Positions 7,594-16,137 of a stretch of 64,000 bases of DNA are shown piece by piece. Every line of letters starts with the position of its first letter. The stretch's first letter is position 1. The stretch lies in the NCBI GenBank assembly GCA_029245065.1, contig JAQWQB010000141.1, positions 1-64,000 of the forward strand, given 5' to 3'. Both the position numbers and the translations under genes were made by a program. The notes beneath the pieces are model-generated. The model did not search any database, was not told where the DNA came from, and saw only the letters and a list, made by a program, of their open reading frames with translations. Source of the DNA: Flavobacteriales bacterium (GTDB taxonomy: Bacteria; Bacteroidota; Bacteroidia; Flavobacteriales_D; Sanyastnellaceae).

Positions 7594-10557
7594 GTGCTTA
7601 TCTATCATTATTTGCCGTTGGTCGAACGAACATTCATATCGCCTTTCATCCATTCCCCCGCACCTTGCAGGTTGATTTGGTCTGTGATTTTGCTTTTTGC
7701 ACTATTTCAAAGCAATCAATCATTTTCTCAAATCAGTATAAATGAAGTGTGCGCATCGAACAGCGACACCTACTTCGACGAGTATGGTGAAGCAGACGAC
7801 TTGATAGAACTTCATAACACAAGCGATACAACCATTGATCTATCCAACTGGCGAATCGGTAAAAACGAATCGTTTGAAGAAAGCTACCCTCTCCCACCCG
7901 CAGAAGACCTAATACTCGAACCAAACGCCTTTGTAATACTATGGGCTGACAACCAAAGTACACAAGGCCCTTCTCACCTACCCTTCCAACTAAACAATGA
8001 AGGAGACTTTTTGACACTATATAACGACGTAGGCGAAATTATCGACCAACCATACATTCCTCTCCACCATGTCAACAACTCATGGGGAAGAACATCAGAC
8101 AACGAATGGCGAAACTTCGTCACCCCCACCCCACTGGAAGAGAACAACACAGCATCGTTCGATGGAACATTGACACCTCCAATCTTCAACTTCCCTTCTG
8201 GCCTGTACCCCGCGGCAATTGAATTAATCCTATCACACCAGAATACAGATGCACTCCTCCATTACACCCTGGATGGCAGCTCACCCTCTACGGATGACAA
8301 CCTCTTTGACGCCTCCTTGTTGGTTGAAACAAACACCATTATACGGGCAGCGGCTTTCGCACCGAATTTCATCCCAAGCAAGCCCGCCGCTTTCCATTGC
8401 TTACCCGAAGCAACAAACAGCACCCCCATTATTAGCATCACTGCAGACTTCTATGAACTTTTCGGTTTCTTCGGAATCATCAACCAATGGGATAGTCAAG
8501 AAGAGATAGCAGCTTCTTTCAGCTACATCGTTAATGGGAATGCACCGTTTGAAGAAGCCTGCGGATTGGAACTTCACGCACCCGCCCCGCTCGAACAGCA
8601 TGGATTTCGACTTTCAGCCAAATCCATTTACGACAACCCAACATTTGATTATCCTTTCTTCGGTGAAAACCAACCTGCTACGTTCGACCGACTCATCCTT
8701 CGAAATGGCGGAGATGACGCCTTCGAATTAGGAGGGACTTTTTTACGTGATCAAATCATACACGCTGCCTTCGATGAAATTCGCCCGGAACACAGCCACT
8801 CCGCCTCCAAATTGGTTTCAACCTACCTCAATGGTGAATATTGGGGAGTACATCATTTACGAGAACGAATAGATAGCGCTCACATTTCTCATCACTTTGG
8901 ACAGCACGACGTCGACCTTCTTGAAAGATCTGCTCAGTTCTTCGCCACCAGAAATAGCTTGAGCGGCACATGGGAAGACTACGACCTACTTGAAGAGTCT
9001 GTTGTTTCTCTTGATTTGGCTCAAACGGAAAATTTCGAAATGATTTCATCGTGGATGGACCTATCCAATTTCACTGATTACCAATTGCTACAGATTTTCA
9101 TTTCGAACCAAGACTGGTTAAGCAACAACATGAAGTTTTGGAGACCAATTGATGAGTCTGAACCATGGAAATGGGTTCTATGGGACACCGACTGGGGGCT
9201 TGGCATGTGGGGAGAAACATTCCCCGTTGGATCTCCTGACTGGAACGCGCTAGAATTTGCACTCTCTGACTGGGGTGGATGGCTCGAGGATGAAGTGGAA
9301 ACTGAACTTTTACAGAACCTCGTTGAAAATGACACATTCTTGCATGACTTCGTTTCACGCGCAGCAGATCTTCGGAACTCCTCTTTCGAAACGTACCGAT
9401 GGAACGAACGAATAGACAGCGCCCTTGTTGAGTTAAGCGATGTGACAGACGAACATTTTGCCCGGTGGAATATTGATGAATTAGTCTGGGGCGAAGAAGT
9501 TGACACGCTGCGGTCATTCATCACTGAACGTCCAGGAATTTTCTTGGAGCATTTCACACAGCAATTTGAACTCGGCGAAATCAACACCCTAGCACTCAAC
9601 ACTTTCCCGGAGGGTATTGGCGGATTCGAAGTGAACTCCCTTTCCCTTGATAGCTCGGAATGGGCAGGCGACTACTTTGAATTTGTTCCGGTTCGAATCA
9701 AGGCACTTCCTCCGATTGGCTACAATTTTGTAGGCTGGTCAGACGACATGACAATGGAGACCGAACGGATGATTGACCTCTCTTCTGACAGCTCCATTAC
9801 CGTATTATACGAACTCGCAACCATTAATAATGCAGTTCAAATCAACGAAATCATGTACGCTTCTACTGCCAGTGAAGCATGGATTGAACTCAAGAACCTA
9901 AGCCCTGAAAACATTGACCTATTTGGCTTTTCATTGGGTATCGACGAAGAACTTATGGTGTTTACCGACAGCATAACAATTCTTCCGAATGCGTATTTCA
10001 TTGTTTGTGAGAACACCTCATTATTCGACATTGCATATCCCTCATTTACAGGTCAACGTTATGAAATGACCTCACTTGATTTGCCCAACGACCCAACAAC
10101 CCTTCGCCTTATTAATCCATTAAACACATTGATTGACAGCGTTAGGTACACACAGTCTTCGCCCTGGCCATACCAAGCAAACGGCTCGGGAGGTTCAGCA
10201 GAATTCAACGAAGCGGAGACAGAAAATTCTTTGGGAATCAATTGGCATTGTCAGAGCACGGAAGAAGGTACACCAGGAGAACAAAACTCACTTCCGGCTT
10301 CGATCAATGCACCACAAGAATCATCAATTTCCATTGCCCCAAACCCTTTCCAAGATCAACTAATGATTCAACTACCTGTGTTTTATGGTCCTTGCACAAT
10401 TAACATTTACAACATTCAAGGGCAGTTGGTACATTCTGAAATTTCGGGGCAGCATTCGCACCAACAGCTGATACTTTCACATCTGGAGACCGGATGTTAC
10501 ACGTTAACCGTTTCGAACGGCAACGATTCATTTCAACATCTTGTTATAAAGCGATGA
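7594..10557 (+). CDS. CotH-kinase-like surface protein with lamin-tail domains and T9SS type A sorting domain
   Basis: Domain order in this 987-residue reading: hydrophobic signal segment (about 28-46); lamin-tail domain (about 47-160, opening SINEVCASN); chitobiase C-terminal-like segment (about 200-268, HYTLDGSSPS); CotH-like protein kinase core (about 330-575, with NQDWLSNNMKFWR and WKWVLWDTDWGLG near 525); InlB-like repeat (about 672-735); second lamin-tail domain (about 747-850); T9SS type A domain (about 905-987, starting IAPNPFQDQL). CotH proteins are atypical secreted kinases; the substrate here is unknown. The start is uncertain: GTG at 7594 leaves 26 residues before the signal segment and there is no ATG, so TTG at 7672 may be the true start. 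Its stop abuts the stop of the convergent gene at 10558. Confidence 0.85.
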   Translation: MLIYHYLPLVERTFISPFIHSPAPCRLIWSVILLFALFQSNQSFSQISINEVCASNSDTYFDEYGEADDLIELHNTSDTTIDLSNWRIGKNESFEESYPLPPAEDLILEPNAFVILWADNQSTQGPSHLPFQLNNEGDFLTLYNDVGEIIDQPYIPLHHVNNSWGRTSDNEWRNFVTPTPLEENNTASFDGTLTPPIFNFPSGLYPAAIELILSHQNTDALLHYTLDGSSPSTDDNLFDASLLVETNTIIRAAAFAPNFIPSKPAAFHCLPEATNSTPIISITADFYELFGFFGIINQWDSQEEIAASFSYIVNGNAPFEEACGLELHAPAPLEQHGFRLSAKSIYDNPTFDYPFFGENQPATFDRLILRNGGDDAFELGGTFLRDQIIHAAFDEIRPEHSHSASKLVSTYLNGEYWGVHHLRERIDSAHISHHFGQHDVDLLERSAQFFATRNSLSGTWEDYDLLEESVVSLDLAQTENFEMISSWMDLSNFTDYQLLQIFISNQDWLSNNMKFWRPIDESEPWKWVLWDTDWGLGMWGETFPVGSPDWNALEFALSDWGGWLEDEVETELLQNLVENDTFLHDFVSRAADLRNSSFETYRWNERIDSALVELSDVTDEHFARWNIDELVWGEEVDTLRSFITERPGIFLEHFTQQFELGEINTLALNTFPEGIGGFEVNSLSLDSSEWAGDYFEFVPVRIKALPPIGYNFVGWSDDMTMETERMIDLSSDSSITVLYELATINNAVQINEIMYASTASEAWIELKNLSPENIDLFGFSLGIDEELMVFTDSITILPNAYFIVCENTSLFDIAYPSFTGQRYEMTSLDLPNDPTTLRLINPLNTLIDSVRYTQSSPWPYQANGSGGSAEFNEAETENSLGINWHCQSTEEGTPGEQNSLPASINAPQESSISIAPNPFQDQLMIQLPVFYGPCTINIYNIQGQLVHSEISGQHSHQQLILSHLETGCYTLTVSNGNDSFQHLVIKR

Positions 10558-11034
10558 TTACCACATGTCGGCATGCCAGCTTTCAGAAAATGGCACCTTC
10601 CATGATGCCTTGAGCTCTCCAACGTTTTTAGCCAACGTATTGAACACCGCGGTAGCATCGGAGATAATATTCGCTTTTCGCTTCGCCCAGAAATCATGCA
10701 TTTGATCTTCGACCAATTCACCTTCATTCTCCCAGACGATGAGCGTGCGGTTGAAAAAATCCACCTCCATTTCATCTCCTAACTTTTGGATCAAGTGAAC
10801 AGAACTATCAATGGAACATCCAGTTGCTTCTTGTGCATTTTCATCTACACCTAGAATCAACCATCTATTACTGCGCACTTCATAAGCAGCAGACAATTCT
10901 TTCCCATGGGCCTGCCATTGATTAACAAAAGGGGTCATCACCGCGTCTATCTTGCTCAGGTGTTCGCGAGTTAACGGCTTATTCGATTGGTATACCCAAA
11001 TTCGGGCATGATCGGGTAGTGAGTTCAAATTCAT
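10558..11034 (-). CDS. Conserved Bacteroidota protein of unknown function
   Basis: This 158-residue soluble protein matches a family I recognise as widespread in Bacteroidota: it opens with LPDHARIWVYQSNKPLT, followed by the motifs QWQAHGKEL and ATGCSIDSSVHLIQ. Databases often label such proteins 'ABC transporter ATPase', but no Walker A, Walker B or ABC signature motif is visible, so that name is unsupported. The conserved Cys in GCSIDSS could be functional. It is the last gene of the XrtF operon, 20 bases after the XrtF-associated gene, but such genes are also found elsewhere, so a role in sorting is not implied. Stop codons of this and the CotH gene are adjacent. Confidence 0.75.
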   Translation of the reverse strand: MNLNSLPDHARIWVYQSNKPLTREHLSKIDAVMTPFVNQWQAHGKELSAAYEVRSNRWLILGVDENAQEATGCSIDSSVHLIQKLGDEMEVDFFNRTLIVWENEGELVEDQMHDFWAKRKANIISDATAVFNTLAKNVGELKASWKVPFSESWHADMW

Positions 11035-11054
11035 AACGCGAAGGTAAGGAGGAA

Positions 11055-11570
11055 TTAGATGCGGGACCGCAATCTTCCGACTACAAAAAGCACCAGGGCT
11101 GGCATCGGGCTTTGCATGAATCCAAGCACCTTTCGCGCGATGTTATATCCAGGTTCAGGCATGGAAATCAGCTTCCCACCGACTAAGAAGAACCCGGCTA
11201 GGACGAAGCAAATGGCCATCATCCACAGGAGTAACTTGGTGAAAAACGCATCGTCGAAGGCCCACTTGAGGAAGAGGAAGTTGAGCAAGACATTTAGTAC
11301 AATGAACACAACTGCCAAGCCCCACTTGAGCGTTGTTAATTGCGATCTTGAAAAAGAATGCAATGATTCAATGGGATCGTGGCTATAGTAATAATTGAAG
11401 GGAGCATCTATTCGCTTCACATCCAGCCATGCTTTTCTTTCCTCCGGAGACCAGTCATAGAAAGCAGGTTCTGAAGCCGTTTGTTCGAGGTAAAAATTCA
11501 CGTTCACCTTCACCATTTCTTGGGCGAAACCAAGCAGCAGCATGAGCGGAAGTAAGAGCCAGTGTTTCAC
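11055..11570 (-). CDS. Exosortase F system-associated membrane protein
   Basis: A 171-residue membrane protein: an N-terminal hydrophobic helix (about 3-16), a polar extracytoplasmic segment (about 17-80, with FYDWSPEERKAW), then three further hydrophobic helices. Size, topology and position directly after xrtF match the family known as the exosortase F system-associated protein of flavobacteria. Its biochemical role is not established; a partner or accessory subunit of the exosortase is inferred. The start overlaps the xrtF stop by 4 bases (ATGA), suggesting translational coupling. Confidence 0.8.
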   Translation of the reverse strand: MKHWLLLPLMLLLGFAQEMVKVNVNFYLEQTASEPAFYDWSPEERKAWLDVKRIDAPFNYYYSHDPIESLHSFSRSQLTTLKWGLAVVFIVLNVLLNFLFLKWAFDDAFFTKLLLWMMAICFVLAGFFLVGGKLISMPEPGYNIARKVLGFMQSPMPALVLFVVGRLRSRI

Positions 11571-12118
11571 GAAGCAGGTGTTTTAGCAGGCTTCGTTTTT
11601 TGGACTGAAAATTTTTGAACCCAGATGTACCATAGCAAAAACACGAAGGCATATACGATGACCGTAAATGTATAATCGTGGTTGAAGTCGAGCAGGTCAG
11701 GACGGTAATTGACAATAGTAGCAAGAGCAACTACTCGCAGTACATTAATGTAATGAATGGCGACAACGCCTAACGGCATGAACCAAGCCTTGTGTTTCCA
11801 TGGTCCTGGGTAGGCCAACACGAAGATGGAAAAAAGGGCGAACAGTATAATACCGTCACAGGGTGCTCCAATGGTTACTCCGGGAGAGCTGGCAATTCCG
11901 ACATGATTTCTCCAGGTTCCATCATCGAACACCCGAAGTTCGTACCCTAAAATTTCAAGTATTGACTCAGTGCCTTTTACAATTTGATCTACTACCCATT
12001 CGTCTAACGAAGAATGTGGTCGAAGCACAAATTCATACAGAACGTACCAGCCCAAGTAGGCCAAGGCACCAATAATTAGAAAGCTCAGTAAAGGATTATC
12101 CTTGAGCTTCGAAATCAT
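11567..12118 (-). CDS. xrtF: Exosortase family protein XrtF
   Basis: A 183-residue multi-pass membrane protein with the exosortase/archaeosortase catalytic triad visible: Cys87 in GAPCDGI, Arg129 in INVLRV and His148 in FNHDYTF. Exosortases are membrane cysteine proteases/transpeptidases that cut C-terminal sorting signals (PEP-CTERM and relatives) of exported proteins. The length and downstream neighbour fit the flavobacterial XrtF type. The gene overlaps the upstream PID-CTERM-like substrate gene and the downstream associated-protein gene by 4 bases each. The operon is divergent from the polysaccharide locus, as is common for exosortases, which tend to co-occur with exopolysaccharide genes. 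Confidence 0.9.
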   Translation of the reverse strand: MISKLKDNPLLSFLIIGALAYLGWYVLYEFVLRPHSSLDEWVVDQIVKGTESILEILGYELRVFDDGTWRNHVGIASSPGVTIGAPCDGIILFALFSIFVLAYPGPWKHKAWFMPLGVVAIHYINVLRVVALATIVNYRPDLLDFNHDYTFTVIVYAFVFLLWYIWVQKFSVQKTKPAKTPAS

Positions 12119-12336
12119 TCTTCTTTCTTGATTCGGTCGTATGCTTTCTTTCCGCCAAGAGCAATCCCAGCAGCAATCAAGAAGCTTGCACCTCCATCAA
12201 TAGGGCAAACTGGCCCAAATGGTCCGTCACATGGTGTACCACCACTATCTGGGAAGGGAGCATCTTGTCCGAATGCAATCATTGGAAGCACCATCACAGT
12301 GATAAGCGCAACTCTAGCAATCCACTTTCTTAACAT
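12115..12336 (-). CDS. Small PID-CTERM-like sorting substrate of XrtF
   Basis: Starting at ATG 12336 this is a 73-residue protein: signal peptide (about 1-24, ending IAFGQ), a short Pro/Gly/Cys-rich segment with two Cys (residues 36 and 44), then a tripartite C-terminal signal. The signal consists of the motif PIDGG (about 45-49), a hydrophobic helix (SFLIAAGIALGG) and a basic tail (KKAYDRIKKEE). This is the layout of a PEP-CTERM-class sorting signal, here of the PID-CTERM type, and it is encoded directly upstream of xrtF. An ATG at 12360 would add eight residues but overlaps the promoter box at 12358-12365, so 12336 is preferred. The mature part is only about 20 residues, so it may act as a small surface peptide; function unknown. 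Confidence 0.8.
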   Translation of the reverse strand: MLRKWIARVALITVMVLPMIAFGQDAPFPDSGGTPCDGPFGPVCPIDGGASFLIAAGIALGGKKAYDRIKKEE

Positions 12337-12357
12337 GATTAAGGTATTCAGTTTAAG

Positions 12358-12365
12358 CAAAAGTA
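12358..12365 (-). promoter_or_regulatory. Bacteroidota -7 promoter box for the xrtF operon
   Basis: TACTTTTG on the minus strand matches the TAnnTTTG consensus. It lies 21 bases before the preferred ATG at 12336. No clear -33 TTTG was seen. Confidence 0.55.
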
Positions 12366-12425
12366 CGAATTTAACTTTAGGGTTGAATCATTTCCCATAA
12401 ATGGACTTCTAAAGCTCTGCATTGT

Positions 12426-12433
12426 TATATTTG
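12426..12433 (+). promoter_or_regulatory. Bacteroidota -7 promoter box for the polysaccharide locus
   Basis: TATATTTG matches TAnnTTTG and ends 17 bases before the ATG of the Wzc-type gene. This is the likely main promoter of the long plus-strand locus. The xrtF box lies only about 60 bases away on the other strand, so the two could share regulation. Confidence 0.6.
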
Positions 12434-12450
12434 TGCCGTAGACTCACTAT

Positions 12451-14913
12451 ATGGCGCAGAACAAAGCCTCCTTTATTGACCCCGAAGATCTTCGGCCGAT
12501 ATTCAAATTCGTCGGGAAGAACTGGCTAGCACTTATGTTGCTACCCGTGATTACCTTCGTTGTTGCGTACATTGTTACGTACCAAACGCCAGACATTTAT
12601 GCGGCGAAATCAGAGATTCTTCTTCGGTCTCAAGAGACGTATGATTACCAGTCTCAGATTTACAGCAACGTTGGTTATTACACCTTGCTTGCAGATGTCA
12701 CCAACCAACAACGCGTTCTTTCTTCGTACGATATCATTTCGAAATCGCTTACCAAACTTGATTACAACATCTCGTATTATTTGGTAGGTCGACTGAAAAC
12801 GGAGCAGCAAGACAATATTAGCGCGCTGGACATCACTTTTGCGAAAGATAAACTGGGAGAACCAGTTATTCATCCGAGCCTCTTGAATCAGCCCATCAAC
12901 GTAAAAGTGCTTGACCTAGATCGTTTCTCCATCAGCTACGAGCGGATGGGCGAACAAATCACCAAAGAGTACTTGTTTGGTCAACAGATTGAAGAGCCTG
13001 ATTTCACCATGGTCATTAATAAAACTGACCGGATTGACGAGGGCACCATTGAAAATAACAAGGACATCGGGTTCCAATTCCGTGTGCACAGTCATAAATA
13101 CTTGGTCAGCAAGTACAAACGTGCGCTAACCATTGAAAACATTGAATACACTTCCATCTTAAACCTTCAAGTTGAGAACGAAGTTCCCGAGCGTGCCAAG
13201 CGATTCTTGGATACGTTGAGCACCGTTTACATCGACTATACGCAACAGACGCGGATTGACGTCAACGAAAACACGCAACGCTACATTGACAAGCAACTTG
13301 ATGAGCTCGAGTACATTTTGGACTCGTTGGAATACATGCTTCAGTCTTTCCGCGATTCGAACCGCATCCTGGATTTAAGTAAGGAACAAGAAGAGTACTT
13401 TAAAAGCATGGTTGAATTCGATGCTCAAAAAAGAAGACTCGAATTGCAGTTGGAATCCATGAGTACCATGGAAGAGTTCCTTTTACAGAAAGCCAACAAC
13501 GAAGCATTGCCACCGTCGTTCTTCATGTTTGAAGAGGACTACATTCTCCAAGATCAGATCAGCGAGCTTTCTAGCTTGAAGAGAGAACGGATTGTAAAGA
13601 TGCTCAACTACACCGAAGAGAATGGGGAAATCTTGAAATTGGATTCCATCATCAACACGGTGAAGCAGGGGATCTACAAATACACTGTTGATACAAAGGC
13701 CGCCATTCTGAGTAAAATTCGCGACATCAACGCACAAATTGCTCGACTGGAATACAAGTTGAAGCAAATTCCGAAGTCGCAGCGTGATATCTTGGGAATC
13801 GATCGTAAGCTCAAAGTAAACGAGAACCTTTACATCTTCTTGCTAGAGAAGAAGGCCAACACAGTAATCGCTCGTGCTGCGATACTTCCAGAAGCTTCTT
13901 TGGTCGAAGAATCCAGAAACTTAGGGGTCGTCGGGCCGAACAAGCAAAAAACCATTTACCTCGCTGTGGGTATTGGACTAGCGATAGCGGTGGTCATTGG
14001 ATTGATTCGAACTATATTCTTTGAACGAATCGAGAACATCAGAGAAATGAAGTCCATTTCGAAGCTGCCAATTATCGGTGGAATTCCGAACTACACGGAA
14101 ATCAACACCGACCCAATTGCCATTGCTTCAGCACCTCGAAGCAATGTCGCCGAGGCCTTTCGATCCATACGAACCAACCTTCAGTACTTATTACAAGCTG
14201 AAGGGCCAAAGGTTATTTTGGTAACATCCTTGCACCCGGGGGAAGGAAAAACATTTACTTCGTCCAACCTGGCTTCTGTGTTAGCGAAAGCTGGTAAGAA
14301 AGTTATGTTGCTCGATTTCGACATGCACAAGCCGAAGATTCACAAGACCTTTGGGCTTGAAAATGTGGCGGGTGTTTCTACCTACCTGATTGGCAGAACA
14401 GACATTGGTGCGTGTAAGATTCAAACGCAAGTTGAAAACTTAGAAGTGATGACGGCCGGACCCGTTCCACCCAACGCTTCCGAGTTGGTAGTTAGTGAGC
14501 GTGTAAACATGCTTCTTGATGAATTAAAAGCCTCCCATGACTTTATCGTCGTGGATACTCCTCCACTGATGCTCATTAGTGATTCACTTGTACTCATGAA
14601 CCATGTGGACACAGGAATCTACGTGATGAACACCGAAAAAGCATCTAAACAAGGTATCCGTTACTTGGAAGATGTGCTTGGTCAGAATAACCTGACAAAC
14701 GTTTCAGTACTGCTGAATAACATCAAGCAGAAAAAATGGAAGTATTATTACGGTAAATACGCATACCGCTATGGATATGGCTATGGTTACGACTATGGCT
14801 ATGGATATGGTTACGGAAGCGAGCCTAACGCAAAAGGAAAGGCGAAAGCGAAGGACTTGAGAGCTGGATACGGTGCAGAAAACGAAAATCGGAAGCAACG
14901 TAAAAAGCGCTAA
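12451..14913 (+). CDS. Wzc-type polysaccharide co-polymerase with BY-kinase domain
   Basis: This 820-residue inner-membrane protein controls polymerisation and export of surface polysaccharide. It has an N-terminal Wzz-type membrane helix (about 30-50), a long periplasmic coiled-coil region, a second helix (about 503-525) and a cytoplasmic bacterial tyrosine kinase domain. In that domain are Walker A (HPGEGKT, about 595), Walker A' (LLDFDMHK, about 620) and Walker B (FIVVDTPP, about 698). The C-terminus is a tyrosine cluster (about 766-787, with eight Tyr-Gly or Tyr-Asp pairs), the usual autophosphorylation site, followed by a very basic tail. It is the first gene of the locus. No Wza-type outer-membrane exporter lies beside it in this window. 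Confidence 0.92.
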   Translation: MAQNKASFIDPEDLRPIFKFVGKNWLALMLLPVITFVVAYIVTYQTPDIYAAKSEILLRSQETYDYQSQIYSNVGYYTLLADVTNQQRVLSSYDIISKSLTKLDYNISYYLVGRLKTEQQDNISALDITFAKDKLGEPVIHPSLLNQPINVKVLDLDRFSISYERMGEQITKEYLFGQQIEEPDFTMVINKTDRIDEGTIENNKDIGFQFRVHSHKYLVSKYKRALTIENIEYTSILNLQVENEVPERAKRFLDTLSTVYIDYTQQTRIDVNENTQRYIDKQLDELEYILDSLEYMLQSFRDSNRILDLSKEQEEYFKSMVEFDAQKRRLELQLESMSTMEEFLLQKANNEALPPSFFMFEEDYILQDQISELSSLKRERIVKMLNYTEENGEILKLDSIINTVKQGIYKYTVDTKAAILSKIRDINAQIARLEYKLKQIPKSQRDILGIDRKLKVNENLYIFLLEKKANTVIARAAILPEASLVEESRNLGVVGPNKQKTIYLAVGIGLAIAVVIGLIRTIFFERIENIREMKSISKLPIIGGIPNYTEINTDPIAIASAPRSNVAEAFRSIRTNLQYLLQAEGPKVILVTSLHPGEGKTFTSSNLASVLAKAGKKVMLLDFDMHKPKIHKTFGLENVAGVSTYLIGRTDIGACKIQTQVENLEVMTAGPVPPNASELVVSERVNMLLDELKASHDFIVVDTPPLMLISDSLVLMNHVDTGIYVMNTEKASKQGIRYLEDVLGQNNLTNVSVLLNNIKQKKWKYYYGKYAYRYGYGYGYDYGYGYGYGSEPNAKGKAKAKDLRAGYGAENENRKQRKKR
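14770..14817 (+). repeat. Hexanucleotide repeat encoding the Tyr-Gly tail of the Wzc kinase
   Basis: Eight consecutive in-frame copies of TAY-GRN encode YG, YG, YG, YD, then four more YG pairs. The near-identical hexamers could change copy number by slippage in steps of two residues, altering the number of phosphorylatable tyrosines without a frameshift. Confidence 0.85.
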
Positions 14914-14962
14914 GAACGCTCTGTGATCTGGGAAACAGCAGGTATGCCCTAAAACGAACTGA

Positions 14963-15604
14963 ATGGTCTCACTGATCATAACCACTTACAATTACGCTCA
15001 ATATGTGGAACGTGCTATTCGTAGTGCGCTCGAACAAAGCCTCCCTCAGAATCAACTTGAGATCTTGGTGATTAATGACTGCAGTACTGACCGTACGCCA
15101 GACATTCTAGCGAATTACGAAGATGAGGTACGCGTTTACAACTTAGAAGAGAATCTTGGTCTTTCCGGTGCACGAAATTTTGGCATCAAAAAGGCCCGTG
15201 GACAGTTCGTTGTTTTCCTTGATGCAGACGATTACATCCACCGCGATTTATTGAAAACGCAGAAGCTTTTCTTGGACGAGAACAACGCGTTGGACGCAGT
15301 AAGCACAGACTATTATTTGGTTGACGAGCGCGGGCAACATATCAAGCATGTATCTTCTGAAGAAGAGCCAATTGCATGTGGGATCATGTTCCGAAAAGAC
15401 TTCTTGTTCAACATTGGTTTGTATGATGAATCATTTCGCTCAAGAGAGGAAGAAGACCTCCGAATTCGTTGGGTTGAACAATACGGCATTTATAACTTAA
15501 TCCTTCCGCTTTACAGATACCGGATGCATGACCATAACTTGACAAAGAATACTGCAGCCATGGATGAAGGATCAGAAATGCTGCAAAAAAAGCACTCGAA
15601 ATGA
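14963..15604 (+). CDS. Family 2 glycosyltransferase
   Basis: A 213-residue GT-A enzyme: it starts VSLIITTYNYAQYV, has the nucleotide-binding INDCSTD motif and the metal-binding DxD-type motif in FLDADD. The catalytic region around REEEDLRIR follows. It is expected to add one sugar from a nucleotide donor to the lipid-linked repeat unit on the cytoplasmic face; donor and acceptor cannot be told from sequence. It is short for GT2, with no C-terminal extension or membrane helix. The stop overlaps the next start by 4 bases. Confidence 0.85.
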   Translation: MVSLIITTYNYAQYVERAIRSALEQSLPQNQLEILVINDCSTDRTPDILANYEDEVRVYNLEENLGLSGARNFGIKKARGQFVVFLDADDYIHRDLLKTQKLFLDENNALDAVSTDYYLVDERGQHIKHVSSEEEPIACGIMFRKDFLFNIGLYDESFRSREEEDLRIRWVEQYGIYNLILPLYRYRMHDHNLTKNTAAMDEGSEMLQKKHSK

Positions 15605-16137
15605 ATTCTTTCATCAAGGGAACATCTATTTACTTGAGAGCCATTAGTTTGGCTGATGCGTCTGAAGATTATCTGCAGTGGATCAATGATGCTGAGACAA
15701 CCAAAGGCCTCGTTACAGGCACCTTCCCCTCAACAATGGAAGACCTTAAGTCATACCTTACGCACGTTTCGACAGACAGTAAAACCATCATGTTTGCCAT
15801 TTGTCAGAACGACGGGGATCGACATGTAGGCAACATCAAGTTGGATAATTTCGACTGGGTCTCGAGAACCGCTGAATTGGGAATTCTACTTGGTGCGAAA
15901 GACACTTGGGGACAAGGAATTGGAACCGAGTCGTGCCAACTTCTACTTAGCTATGCATTCGAAGAGTTGAACTTGCGAAAAGTGAGTTTAACCGTTTATG
16001 ACAACAACCCAGGAGCGATTCGGCTCTATGAAAAAATAGGTTTCCAAACTGAAGGCAGGTTACGCAAACACATCTTCGCAAATGACGTCTACATCGACAA
16101 ACTTTGGATGGGAATTTTTAAAGAGGAGCTGAAATGA
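15601..16137 (+). CDS. GNAT-family N-acetyltransferase (sugar acylation, PseH/SpsD-like role)
   Basis: A 178-residue GNAT protein of the RimJ type: N-terminal IYLRAISLADA, acetyl-CoA-binding region WGQGIGTE and the late motif NPGAIRLYEKIGF. In nonulosonate and spore-coat sugar clusters (pseudaminic acid PseH, Bacillus SpsD) such enzymes acetylate an amino group on the sugar precursor. Its place directly before a cytidylyltransferase, an aminotransferase and a NeuB-type synthase supports that role here. Translational coupling by ATGA overlaps on both sides. Confidence 0.82.
   Translation: MNSFIKGTSIYLRAISLADASEDYLQWINDAETTKGLVTGTFPSTMEDLKSYLTHVSTDSKTIMFAICQNDGDRHVGNIKLDNFDWVSRTAELGILLGAKDTWGQGIGTESCQLLLSYAFEELNLRKVSLTVYDNNPGAIRLYEKIGFQTEGRLRKHIFANDVYIDKLWMGIFKEELK

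Noticed and set aside
10558-11034. 'ABC transporter ATPase' name for this family
   Set aside because: No Walker A, Walker B or ABC signature motif is present in the 158 residues.
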